A stretch of DNA of 8,267 bases, from positions 1 to 8,267 of the forward strand of contig CAINOM010000462.1 in NCBI GenBank assembly GCA_903851455.1. The letters are read 5' to 3'. Made by a program: the position numbers and the translations under genes. Source of the DNA: an uncultured Bacteroidota bacterium. GTDB lineage: Bacteria; Bacteroidota; Bacteroidia; Chitinophagales; Chitinophagaceae. Below are positions 1 to 6,415 of this stretch, piece by piece; position 1 is the first letter of the stretch; each line of letters begins with the position of its first letter. Below the pieces are notes generated by a model. The model searched no databases. It saw nothing but the letters and a program-made list of their open reading frames with translations, and had not been told where the DNA came from.

Positions 1-231
1 AAAGAATTTGAAAGCCAGACGCGCCTGGTCTGGGGAGACGGGCAGGGCAGCAGGGTATATTCCCTTGCTGATAAAGGAAATGGCATGGTGACATTTTCAA
101 TGAACGAAAAGATAGGAGGTCTGATGTTCCCGATGTATGCGAAGTACATACCGCCCTTCGATCGGTCTTTCGAACAGTTTGCCGCAGATCTGAAAAAGGA
201 AGCGGAGATCATACAAAAATCTAACCGATAG
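1..231 (+). CDS. SRPBCC-domain protein, C-terminal fragment
   Basis: This is the last 76 codons of a gene that begins before the window; the frame is open from base 1 to a TAG at 229-231. The pattern seen is a beta-strand region (TRLVWGDGQGSRVYSLAD), a short strand (GMVTFSMNEKIGGLMFP) and a long final helix (FDRSFEQFAADLKKEAEI). This matches the C-terminal part of SRPBCC/START-like helix-grip proteins (polyketide cyclase/dehydrase and AHSA1-type), whose long C-terminal helix closes over a hydrophobic cavity. The ligand cannot be told from this part. No signal peptide can be judged because the N-terminus is missing. It lies 43 bases upstream of the next small gene on the same strand with no terminator or promoter seen between them, so the two are probably co-transcribed. 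The family call rests on pattern recognition only. Confidence 0.75.
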   Translation, partial: KEFESQTRLVWGDGQGSRVYSLADKGNGMVTFSMNEKIGGLMFPMYAKYIPPFDRSFEQFAADLKKEAEIIQKSNR

Positions 232-274
232 ACAAACACTAGATCAACTTAAAAACCATTCTAAAAACGACCTC

Positions 275-583
275 ATGAAGATTGTAAAAGTCACATACAC
301 GACAAAGGCAGAGTATGCCGAACAGAACAAGACCAACATACAGGCCGTGATGAACGACCTGCAGGAACTCAACAACCCCGGCATCAATTACAACGCATGT
401 GTCGGCGCAGACGGCAAGACGTTTATTCATTCTGCATTTTTTACCTCGGATGCAGAGCAAAAGGTGTTGTTTGACCTGCCTTCATTTCAGCGCTTACAGG
501 AGCAGCTAAAGACCAGTGGACCAGAGGTGCCGCCTAAAAATGAATTACTATCTTTAGTAGGATCATCGAAAGACATTTTTTAA
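275..583 (+). CDS. small conserved hypothetical protein, 102 aa
   Basis: A 102-residue soluble protein with no signal peptide or membrane segment. It starts MKIVKVTYTT and has a predicted helix at about residues 15-33, a strand-turn-strand region with ACVGADGKTFIHSAFF at about 41-56, a second helix around FQRLQEQLKT, and ends in GSSKDIF. The beta-alpha-beta-beta order and size resemble a dimeric ferredoxin-like (antibiotic biosynthesis monooxygenase-like) fold. That is inference and no catalytic residue is evident. The ATG at 275 is the natural start, since the frame begins directly with the first strand; no Shine-Dalgarno is present, as is usual in Bacteroidota. It sits between the SRPBCC gene and the 135-residue gene in a tight same-strand run, which suggests an operon and a shared, unknown role. 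I recall similar unnamed proteins in Chitinophagaceae but cannot name a family. Confidence 0.75.
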   Translation: MKIVKVTYTTKAEYAEQNKTNIQAVMNDLQELNNPGINYNACVGADGKTFIHSAFFTSDAEQKVLFDLPSFQRLQEQLKTSGPEVPPKNELLSLVGSSKDIF

Positions 584-603
584 CCCAGGCCAATACGAAG
601 TTT

Positions 604-1011
604 ATGAAAAATAAGATCGGCACAAAAGAAAAGCCAATGCTGTTGCAGACCCCGCCCGGCACATCAGAATATACAATGCACGCTGATGAAAAGGATGGCA
701 AAGAAATACTGGTATGTACCGTAGGCAAAACATTGCTTCACTACGATATGCGTTGCCTTAACGACCTGCACGCCATGCTGAAGAAGCACGGTGACTGGAT
801 GGAACTAGGCAGCGCGGATGAGCAGAAGCCGGCGAAAGAAGGAACGGTCGAAGCATGGGGACGTTCTGAGACAAATCCTGTTGGTGGCTGGTATGGCTTA
901 AAGAAGGGCCTTCGGGGCCGTTTCGGAATGTACATTCCTCCACTGATGGAGAAGCTGGGACTCGCAGAAGTAACCCACGAGGCTAAAGGAAATAAGATGC
1001 GGGCTATCTAA
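604..1011 (+). CDS. conserved hypothetical protein, 135 aa (DUF6855-like)
   Basis: A 135-residue soluble protein of unknown function, without signal peptide or membrane helix. The N-terminus (TKEKPMLLQTPPGTSEYTMH, about residues 7-26) is followed by an acidic/basic stretch and the strand ILVCTVGKTLLHYD. A helix follows (LNDLHAMLKKHGDWMELG), then a Gly/Trp-rich segment at about 85-110 with WGRS, NPVGGWYG, KKGLRGRFG and MYIPPLMEKLGLAEV. Dense Gly, Trp and Arg conservation suggests a nucleic-acid or phosphate-binding surface, but that is only inference. I recall that close relatives are labelled DUF6855; the number is from memory and unverified. The gene follows the 102-residue gene by 20 bases on the same strand and is closed by a strong hairpin terminator just after its TAA, so it is the last gene of the left-hand operon. 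Confidence 0.8.
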   Translation: MKNKIGTKEKPMLLQTPPGTSEYTMHADEKDGKEILVCTVGKTLLHYDMRCLNDLHAMLKKHGDWMELGSADEQKPAKEGTVEAWGRSETNPVGGWYGLKKGLRGRFGMYIPPLMEKLGLAEVTHEAKGNKMRAI

Positions 1012-1021
1012 ATATCAGGAC

Positions 1022-1070
1022 AAAAAGTAGAAGCCTCATCCCTGTAGGAAATGAGGCTTCTGCTGATTTT
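1022..1070. terminator. bidirectional intrinsic terminator
   Basis: A perfect 11-bp inverted repeat, AGAAGCCTCAT at 1029-1039 and ATGAGGCTTCT at 1051-1061, encloses an 11-base loop. Counting a G-U wobble, the stem extends to 1026-1039/1051-1064. On the plus strand TTTT follows at 1067-1070. On the minus strand the A-run at 1022-1026 becomes a U-tract directly after the stem. It lies between the converging ends of the 135-residue gene (stop at 1011) and cphA (stop at 1087), so it can serve both transcripts. Confidence 0.85.
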
Positions 1071-1086
1071 GTGATACCGCCGGCGA

Positions 1087-3708
1087 CTACATCAGTATAC
1101 CATCTTCTTTAGCTTTGTATTGTTTCACTTGCTCCAGTGCGTCAGGTACTACATCGCTGGTGATGACGATGAAGCTGTCCTTTACCGCATTCTTGAATGC
1201 ATAATCTATTGCCTCGCTTTCTTTCTTTATCACGACTATTTTTTTGTTTGGATCTACATTGTGAATGCCGGTCGTCATAAGATCTATGATCTCTTGTTCG
1301 GTCCTGCCCCTCAGGTGTTTGTCCTGGCGGATGATGATCTCATCAAATACCTTTGCCGCCGCCTCTCCCAGCGATATAATGTCTTCATCCCTGCGGTCCC
1401 CAACGCCTGCTATGATGCCGACCTTAACTGAGGCGTCCACCGATTTTACAAACTTGCCGATAGCCATTATGCCATGTGTGTTATGGGCATAATCTATCAT
1501 CACGGAGTAGTTGCGGAAGTGGAACAGGTTCATGCGGCCCGGTGTAAGGGCAGGCGAGGGCACAAATGTTTGCAGCCCTAGCCGGATATCTTCGATCTTG
1601 AAATCCTGAACATAGACAGCCAGCACCCCGGCGAGCACGTTGGCAATATTAAATTCGGCCATACCCGAGAACGTAAGCGGGATATTTGATACTTTCTCGA
1701 CGCGGATCTTCCACGTTCCCTTTTGTATCGTCACATAGCCGTTCTCATAGATGGCAGCAATGCCACCCTTTGTGCAATGCCTTTTTATCCTCACGCTGTC
1801 TTCCTTCAGCGAGAAATAGGCCACTTTGCAATCGAGGTCTTTATGCATATCATAAACGAGGTCATCGTCTGCATTCAGAATTGCGTAACCGGTCTTGAAA
1901 ACTGTGTGGGCAGCTACAGCCTTTACTTTCGCCAGCTTTTCTATTGTGTCTATGCCGCCCAGTCCCATGTGGTCTTCTGCTACATTGGTCACTACAGCTA
2001 CATCACAATTATGAAAGCCGAGGCCTGCACGCAGTATGCCGCCGCGGGCACATTCCAGTACGGCATAGTTTACGGTGGGGTCGCGCAGCACGAACTCTGC
2101 AGATACGGGGCCGGTGCAGTCGCCCTTCATCATCATCTGGTTTTGGATGTAGACGCCATCGGTAGTAGTATAGCCCACCTTGTAGCCCATCTGCTTCACG
2201 ATATGCGCAATAAGTCGTGTAGTAGTAGTTTTACCGTTTGTGCCGGATACTGCTATGATAGGTATCCTTGCAGACGAGCCCGGAGGATACAGCATATCGA
2301 TCACTGGTTCTGCTACATTGCGCGGCAGTCCCTCTGTAGGGTCAAGATGCATGCGGAATCCCGGGGCGGCATTCACTTCCAGCACAGCGCCGCCATTCTC
2401 GGTAATAGGTGTCGAGAGATCTGATGCCATGATATCGATGCCGCAGATGTTGAGACCGATGATGCGTGCTATACGCTCGCACATAAAAACATTCGTTGGG
2501 TGTACGAAGTCGGTAACATCGGTGGCAGTGCCACCGGTGCTAAGATTTGCGGTCGGCTTTAGCCACAGTTCTTCTTTGTTCTTCAGTACGGTATCGAGCG
2601 TATAGTCCTTCTTGGCCAGCATGTCCATCGTGAAAGCATCGACCTTTATTGCGGTCAGCACTTTCTCATGCCCATAGCCCCGGCGGGAGTCGCTGTTCAC
2701 TATATCGATAAGCTGCTGAACAGTATGAAAGCCATCGCCTAAAACGGCCGCTGGCGTGCGCAACGCTGCAGCAACAAATTTGTAATTGATAACCAGCACG
2801 CGGAAATCGCGCCCGGTAATAAACCCCTCGCAAATGACAGAACGGCCATAAACCTTTGCGGCTGCGAGACCCGCCACAGCGTCTTCCCAATTGCGTATGT
2901 TGGTCGTAGCGCCCTTGCCATGATTGCCGTTTACCGGTTTTGTCACGATTGGGTAGCCTATTTTGTCGATCGCGTTTTTCAGATCATCCTCGTCATAGAT
3001 GATACGGCCGCTCGGCACAGGTATCTCAGATGCCTCCAGCAGATTTTTTGTTTCTTCTTTATCGCACGCTATTTCTACGGCAATGCTGCTGGTAGTGCTC
3101 GCAATGGTAGCCTGTACCCTGCATTGATTGATCCCATATCCCAGTTGCACCAAAGAATGCCTGTTTAGCCGTATGTAGGGTATTTTCCTTTTTATAGCTT
3201 CATCTACTATTGATCCGGTGCTTGGTCCGAGGCGCTCATTTTCGCGTATCTCGCGAAGGTTTTGTATGTCGGCTTCCAGGTCATAAGGCTCATTATCTGC
3301 AAGCGCCTGCGCCATTTTTACAGCCGCCTTTGCAGTATATACTCCCGCTTTAGCCTCCTGGTACGAAAAAACAACATGGTATACACCCGGGTCTTTCGTC
3401 TCACGGGTACGACCAAAGCCGGTATCCATACCCGCAAGTGTCTGTAGTTCAAGCGCAATGTGCTCGATCACATGCCCCATCCACGTGCCTTCTTTTATGC
3501 GTTGAAAAAAACCACCAGGCACCCCTTCAGAGCAGCGATGTTCGTGCAGCGTAGGCATAAAAGCAGATATTCTCTCCAGGAAGCCGGGTATTTTATCTGT
3601 AGGTTTTTGTTCCATATCCTCCAGGTCCAGCAGCATCACAATAAGCTTATGCCTGTTCACCGACCAGTAGTTAGGACCGGCCATTGTCTTTATTTCAAGT
3701 ATTTTCAT
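1087..3708 (-). CDS. cphA: cyanophycin synthetase CphA1
   Basis: Polymerises Asp and Arg in the cytoplasm into cyanophycin (poly-Asp backbone, Arg on each side chain), using one ATP per bond at two separate sites. At 873 residues it has the usual CphA1 length. The N domain (about 1-160) opens MKILEIKTMAGPNYWSVNRH and has an HxxEH motif (His79, Glu82, His83) in MGHVIEHIALELQ. The ATP-grasp domain (about 161-480) shows LGPST, the nucleotide-binding KPVNGNHGKG near 257, ANLSTGG near 387-393, and LEVNAAPGFRMH at 443-454. The Mur-ligase-like domain (about 481-873) shows the P-loop GTNGKTTTT at 489-497, ARGGILRAGL, TPGRMNLF, DYAHNTHG at 739-746 and GDRRDEDI. Known enzymes usually have DYAHNPxG at the penultimate site. 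The ATG at 3708 gives the family's standard N-terminus; no Shine-Dalgarno precedes it. It diverges from cphB across 110 bases and ends at a terminator. Identity is very secure. Confidence 0.97.
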   Translation of the reverse strand: MKILEIKTMAGPNYWSVNRHKLIVMLLDLEDMEQKPTDKIPGFLERISAFMPTLHEHRCSEGVPGGFFQRIKEGTWMGHVIEHIALELQTLAGMDTGFGRTRETKDPGVYHVVFSYQEAKAGVYTAKAAVKMAQALADNEPYDLEADIQNLREIRENERLGPSTGSIVDEAIKRKIPYIRLNRHSLVQLGYGINQCRVQATIASTTSSIAVEIACDKEETKNLLEASEIPVPSGRIIYDEDDLKNAIDKIGYPIVTKPVNGNHGKGATTNIRNWEDAVAGLAAAKVYGRSVICEGFITGRDFRVLVINYKFVAAALRTPAAVLGDGFHTVQQLIDIVNSDSRRGYGHEKVLTAIKVDAFTMDMLAKKDYTLDTVLKNKEELWLKPTANLSTGGTATDVTDFVHPTNVFMCERIARIIGLNICGIDIMASDLSTPITENGGAVLEVNAAPGFRMHLDPTEGLPRNVAEPVIDMLYPPGSSARIPIIAVSGTNGKTTTTRLIAHIVKQMGYKVGYTTTDGVYIQNQMMMKGDCTGPVSAEFVLRDPTVNYAVLECARGGILRAGLGFHNCDVAVVTNVAEDHMGLGGIDTIEKLAKVKAVAAHTVFKTGYAILNADDDLVYDMHKDLDCKVAYFSLKEDSVRIKRHCTKGGIAAIYENGYVTIQKGTWKIRVEKVSNIPLTFSGMAEFNIANVLAGVLAVYVQDFKIEDIRLGLQTFVPSPALTPGRMNLFHFRNYSVMIDYAHNTHGIMAIGKFVKSVDASVKVGIIAGVGDRRDEDIISLGEAAAKVFDEIIIRQDKHLRGRTEQEIIDLMTTGIHNVDPNKKIVVIKKESEAIDYAFKNAVKDSFIVITSDVVPDALEQVKQYKAKEDGILM

Positions 3709-3751
3709 CCCGGAGAAATTTTAGCTTATCAAGGTAATGATTTTGAGTCAA

Positions 3752-3786
3752 TTGGGACAGTCTTTGGATGAAAAACCTTAATTTTG
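3752..3786 (+). promoter_or_regulatory. candidate cphB promoter (Bacteroidota type)
   Basis: TAATTTTG at 3779-3786 is an exact match to the Bacteroidota -7 element TAnnTTTG, 32 bases before the cphB start. The best upstream TTG (3752-3754) is 24 bases away, slightly longer than the usual spacing, so the -33 half is weak. The 110-base cphA-cphB intergenic region shows no exact TAnnTTTG on the other strand, so I could not place the cphA promoter. Confidence 0.42.
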
Positions 3787-3818
3787 CTGTTTTATTTTTT
3801 ATCAAACCCCAATAGCAA

Positions 3819-4691
3819 GTGACATATCCCCTCGGGCATTTAGTAGCAGTAGGCGGCGCGGAAGATAAAGGAACAGACCTTGAAAAAGGGATATTACAAC
3901 GAAACCGGCTTAATTTCTTCGAATTAGGTATCCTCAAAAATATAGTTAGCCTGATAGGCGCAGATGGGCCTTCGGTAGAGGTTATAACTACCGCATCTGC
4001 CATTCCCGATGAAGTGGCTCAAAACTATAAGGACGCTTTTGAAAAACTAGGTTGCCTGAATGTAGGCCACATGCGCATTCGCAATCGCGAAGATGTGGCG
4101 CTGCCAGAGTACATGGAAAGACTGAAGGCATGCAATTGCATCATGTTCTCGGGTGGCAACCAGTTGAGATTGTCTTCTATTTTTGGCGGCACTAATTTTC
4201 TCGATCTGCTTAAGCAGCGTTACGAGGAGGGCAACTTCCTTATAGCGGGCACCAGTGCCGGAGCCATGGCCATGAGCAATACTATGATCTATGAGGGTAG
4301 CGCTGCACTCGCTAACCTGAAAGGTGAGGTGAAGATCACTACCGGCCTCGGCCTGATGCAAAATGTTATTATCGATACCCACTTCGACCAGCGTGGCCGC
4401 TTCAACAGGCTCGCGCAGGCCGTTGCAGCTCAGCCCGGCGCAATAGGTATCGGGCTGGGTGAAGATACGGGCATCATTGTAACACAGGGCCGCGAACTGA
4501 AAGCCATCGGGTCGGGTAGCGTGGTGATCATAGACGGCAAAAAGATAGAGTACAACAATATTGCCGATATTGATTTTGGCATGCCGATTTCTGTCGAGAA
4601 CATAATCGTTCACATCATGTCTAAGGGAGACATGTACAATCTTGATACGCGTAAGTTCATGGGAGCTGAGATAGCGATGAATGAACCATAG
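3819..4691 (+). CDS. cphB: cyanophycinase CphB, cytoplasmic
   Basis: Serine exopeptidase of family S51 that degrades cyanophycin to beta-Asp-Arg dipeptides. The 290-residue protein starts MTYPLGHLVAVGGAEDKG, typical of the family. It carries FSGGNQ at 110-115, the nucleophile elbow GTSAGA with Ser146, DTHFDQRGR with His188, and GLGEDTG with Glu215. The Ser-His and His-Glu spacings (42 and 27) equal those of Ser132, His174 and Glu201, the catalytic triad I recall for Synechocystis CphB. No signal peptide is present, so it should act on intracellular granules, unlike the secreted CphE type. The start is GTG: no in-frame ATG occurs before residue 84, and the only upstream in-frame ATG (3768) is cut off by TAG at 3813-3815. 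It diverges from cphA and converges on the dipeptidase gene, their stop codons only 11 bases apart. A -7 promoter element lies 32 bases upstream. Confidence 0.96.
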   Translation: MTYPLGHLVAVGGAEDKGTDLEKGILQRNRLNFFELGILKNIVSLIGADGPSVEVITTASAIPDEVAQNYKDAFEKLGCLNVGHMRIRNREDVALPEYMERLKACNCIMFSGGNQLRLSSIFGGTNFLDLLKQRYEEGNFLIAGTSAGAMAMSNTMIYEGSAALANLKGEVKITTGLGLMQNVIIDTHFDQRGRFNRLAQAVAAQPGAIGIGLGEDTGIIVTQGRELKAIGSGSVVIIDGKKIEYNNIADIDFGMPISVENIIVHIMSKGDMYNLDTRKFMGAEIAMNEP

Positions 4692-4702
4692 CAGGTTGCC
4701 CT

Positions 4703-5629
4703 TTATTCGCGATATATAGAAATTTCATTTCGTCCGGCACTATTCCTGCAGGCACGGTACATGCCATCGCTGTTGAAGGGCATTTCTATATTGCCCAGCT
4801 TGTCGATTGCTATCAGTCCACCTTCCCCACCTATTTTTACAAGCTTGTCATACACAACTACGTCGCAGGCTTCTTTGAGTGAAAGCCCTTTATATTCCAT
4901 CAGGCAGGAAATATCGTAAGCCACCACGCAACGCAAAAACAATTCGCCGTGACCAGTGCAGGAAATGGCACAGGTGCTATTGTTGGCGTAAGTGCCGGCA
5001 CCGGGTACAGGGCTGTCTCCAATTCTTCCGAATTTCTTGTTCGTCATGCCGCCGGTACTTGTAGCTGCCGCAAGATTGCCTTGCAGGTCAAACGCCACAG
5101 CGCCTACTGTGCCGAATTTTTTATCGGAGTGGTCCAGCTGCACCTTGTCTTCTTTCAGCGCTTCCTGCCACTGCTGGTATCGCTGCTCCATATAAAAGTA
5201 AGCATCATCTTCAAACGCCAAATTTTGTGTTCTGGCGAACTGCTCGGCGCCTGCTCCGCATAGTATTACATGCTCACTATGGTCCATTATAGCTCTGGCG
5301 AGCTTTACCGGGTTCTTTACGTGGCTTATACCGCATGCTGCACCTGCTTCCAGTCCTTTACCCGACATGATAGCCGCATCCATTTCGTGGCCGCCGACAT
5401 TATTGAACACAGCGCCTTTCCCCGCATTGAACAAAGGAAAGTCTTCGAGCTTTACGACTGCCGCTTCAACTGCATCGAGACTGCTGCCGCCGCTAGCCAA
5501 TATATTATATCCGGTGTCTAACGCATCGCGCAGGCCTGCTTCGTATTGTGTTTGTAATTCCGGTGTCATGGTGCTGCGTAGTATCGTGCCTGCGCCGCCA
5601 TGTATCGCAATTGAGAAATTGTTAGCCAT
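4703..5629 (-). CDS. iaaA: isoaspartyl peptidase / plant-type L-asparaginase
   Basis: An Ntn-hydrolase precursor that cleaves itself into alpha and beta subunits and hydrolyses isoaspartyl dipeptides and asparagine. Beside cphA and cphB its likely job is splitting beta-Asp-Arg into Asp and Arg, completing cyanophycin recycling. The 308-residue protein shows HGGAG at 10-14, FNAGKGAVFN, then KFGTVGAVA, where cleavage before Thr174 frees the nucleophile. STGGMTNKKFGRIGDSPVPG with Thr192 follows, then CTGHGE with Thr225. The spacing Thr174/192/225 matches Thr179/197/230 of E. coli IaaA as I recall it. No signal peptide is seen, so it should be cytoplasmic. I chose the ATG at 5629, five residues before the core strand FSIAIHGGAG. 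The frame stays open to an ATG at 5722, but the 31 extra residues do not look like this family or a signal peptide. No exact TAnnTTTG was found upstream. Confidence 0.94.
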   Translation of the reverse strand: MANNFSIAIHGGAGTILRSTMTPELQTQYEAGLRDALDTGYNILASGGSSLDAVEAAVVKLEDFPLFNAGKGAVFNNVGGHEMDAAIMSGKGLEAGAACGISHVKNPVKLARAIMDHSEHVILCGAGAEQFARTQNLAFEDDAYFYMEQRYQQWQEALKEDKVQLDHSDKKFGTVGAVAFDLQGNLAAATSTGGMTNKKFGRIGDSPVPGAGTYANNSTCAISCTGHGELFLRCVVAYDISCLMEYKGLSLKEACDVVVYDKLVKIGGEGGLIAIDKLGNIEMPFNSDGMYRACRNSAGRNEISIYRE

Positions 5630-5713
5630 TTGAGTGTAAAGGAATGAATAATATCGCTGATTATCGCGGTTTGTTGGCGAAGAAATTATTTGGAAAGCGG
5701 CGATAGACCAGTC

Positions 5714-5746
5714 TTGGCGCAAAAGGGAACTGCGTTCATAAATTTG
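5714..5746 (+). promoter_or_regulatory. Bacteroidota-type promoter for the AT-rich gene
   Basis: TAAATTTG at 5739-5746 matches TAnnTTTG exactly, and a TTG at 5714-5716 lies 22 bases upstream, inside the usual 17-23 range. The element ends 35 bases before the start at 5782, nearly the same distance as the candidate element before cphB. It sits in the 152-base region between the divergent dipeptidase gene and this gene. Confidence 0.55.
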
Positions 5747-5781
5747 TTGCCCATTTTAGTTTAAATGGTTAAATTAGGAAC

Positions 5782-6399
5782 ATGGTCAAATTGCAAAAGG
5801 AGGATATTATTAACTTTTTGAAAAAAAATATAGAGCCTCTTGATGATTATGGCGATGACTTAGGTTATAGAGCCGCTGTGTATCTTTTGGATGGAACTTT
5901 CCTACCCTGTGTGCTTTTTCGAAATTCAGAGAAAATAACAGCAAACACGTTAGCTCGAGTGAAAGAAGCAATGACGAGGAAAAGTATTTTCTCGCGTAGG
6001 CAGGAATCAAACCTGGATGAAATTCTCAAATCTCTAACGGTCTTTAAGAATAGGTTGAGGTACGCTGACATTGCTAAAATAGAGAGAAGTCAGTATGCAT
6101 TTCCACCAAGTATTAATAAACAAATCAAAGGCGAGACATCAATGTTGTGGACTGCGTTTGTCGCTCGATTTTATGATGGACGATGCCTCAGTTTTGCAAC
6201 GTCATGGGGCAACGAATTTTTTGATATGCCACAAGGCTATTTCGTTGATGATATCAAGGAGATTATTAACCACAGCTACGTAACTAAAAATGGTGAAATT
6301 GTTGAACATCATTCATTTGATAGAATATCGAGAGGCAATGAGTTAGAGAAGATATACAGAGAGCGACCGTTTTTTGAGTGCTTTGTTGACGGGTTGTGA
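5782..6399 (+). CDS. hypothetical protein, 205 aa, AT-rich
   Basis: I do not recognise this protein. It is 205 residues, soluble, without signal peptide or membrane helix. The N-terminal helix (VKLQKEDIINFLKKNIEPL) leads into YRAAVYLLDGTFLPCVLFRN. A Lys/Arg-rich middle follows (about 60-100), then ETSMLWTAFVARFYDGRCLSFATSW at about 117-141 and FFDMPQGYFVDDIKEIINHSYV. The tail contains EHHSFD and ends RPFFECFVDGL. The two parts with strand-rich, DG-turn character may be separate small domains. By hand count 5821-6360 is about 38% G+C, against about 50% for a sample of the next gene (6481-6660), and Arg AGA/AGG codons are frequent, so acquisition by transfer is plausible. AGGA lies just 2-3 bases before the ATG, and a good promoter match lies upstream. 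It converges with the next gene, 16 bases apart, with no terminator between. It has no evident link to cyanophycin. Confidence 0.8.
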   Translation: MVKLQKEDIINFLKKNIEPLDDYGDDLGYRAAVYLLDGTFLPCVLFRNSEKITANTLARVKEAMTRKSIFSRRQESNLDEILKSLTVFKNRLRYADIAKIERSQYAFPPSINKQIKGETSMLWTAFVARFYDGRCLSFATSWGNEFFDMPQGYFVDDIKEIINHSYVTKNGEIVEHHSFDRISRGNELEKIYRERPFFECFVDGL

Positions 6400-6415
6400 T
6401 ATCACTTATGGAATT

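Noticed and set aside
2217..2232. GTAGTAGTAGT short tandem repeat
   Set aside because: It is the antisense of the Thr run in the GKTTTT P-loop of cphA, so coding constraint explains it.
1723..2424. Long open frame of 233 codons on the plus strand inside cphA
   Set aside because: It lies wholly antisense to the conserved cphA coding sequence, and its translation is rich in Cys and His with no family pattern, as expected of a shadow frame.
4047..4613. 188-codon open frame on the minus strand within cphB
   Set aside because: It is antisense to the cyanophycinase catalytic region, whose motifs are intact on the plus strand.
5630..5722. 31-codon N-terminal extension of the isoaspartyl peptidase from an ATG at 5722
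   Set aside because: The added residues are polar and mixed, not a signal peptide, and the family normally begins a few residues before the HGGAG strand, as the ATG at 5629 does.
5797..5803. AGGAGG inside the 205-residue gene, a strong Shine-Dalgarno-like sequence
   Set aside because: No ATG or GTG follows at a suitable distance, and it encodes part of the N-terminal helix; the ATG at 5782 is kept as the start.
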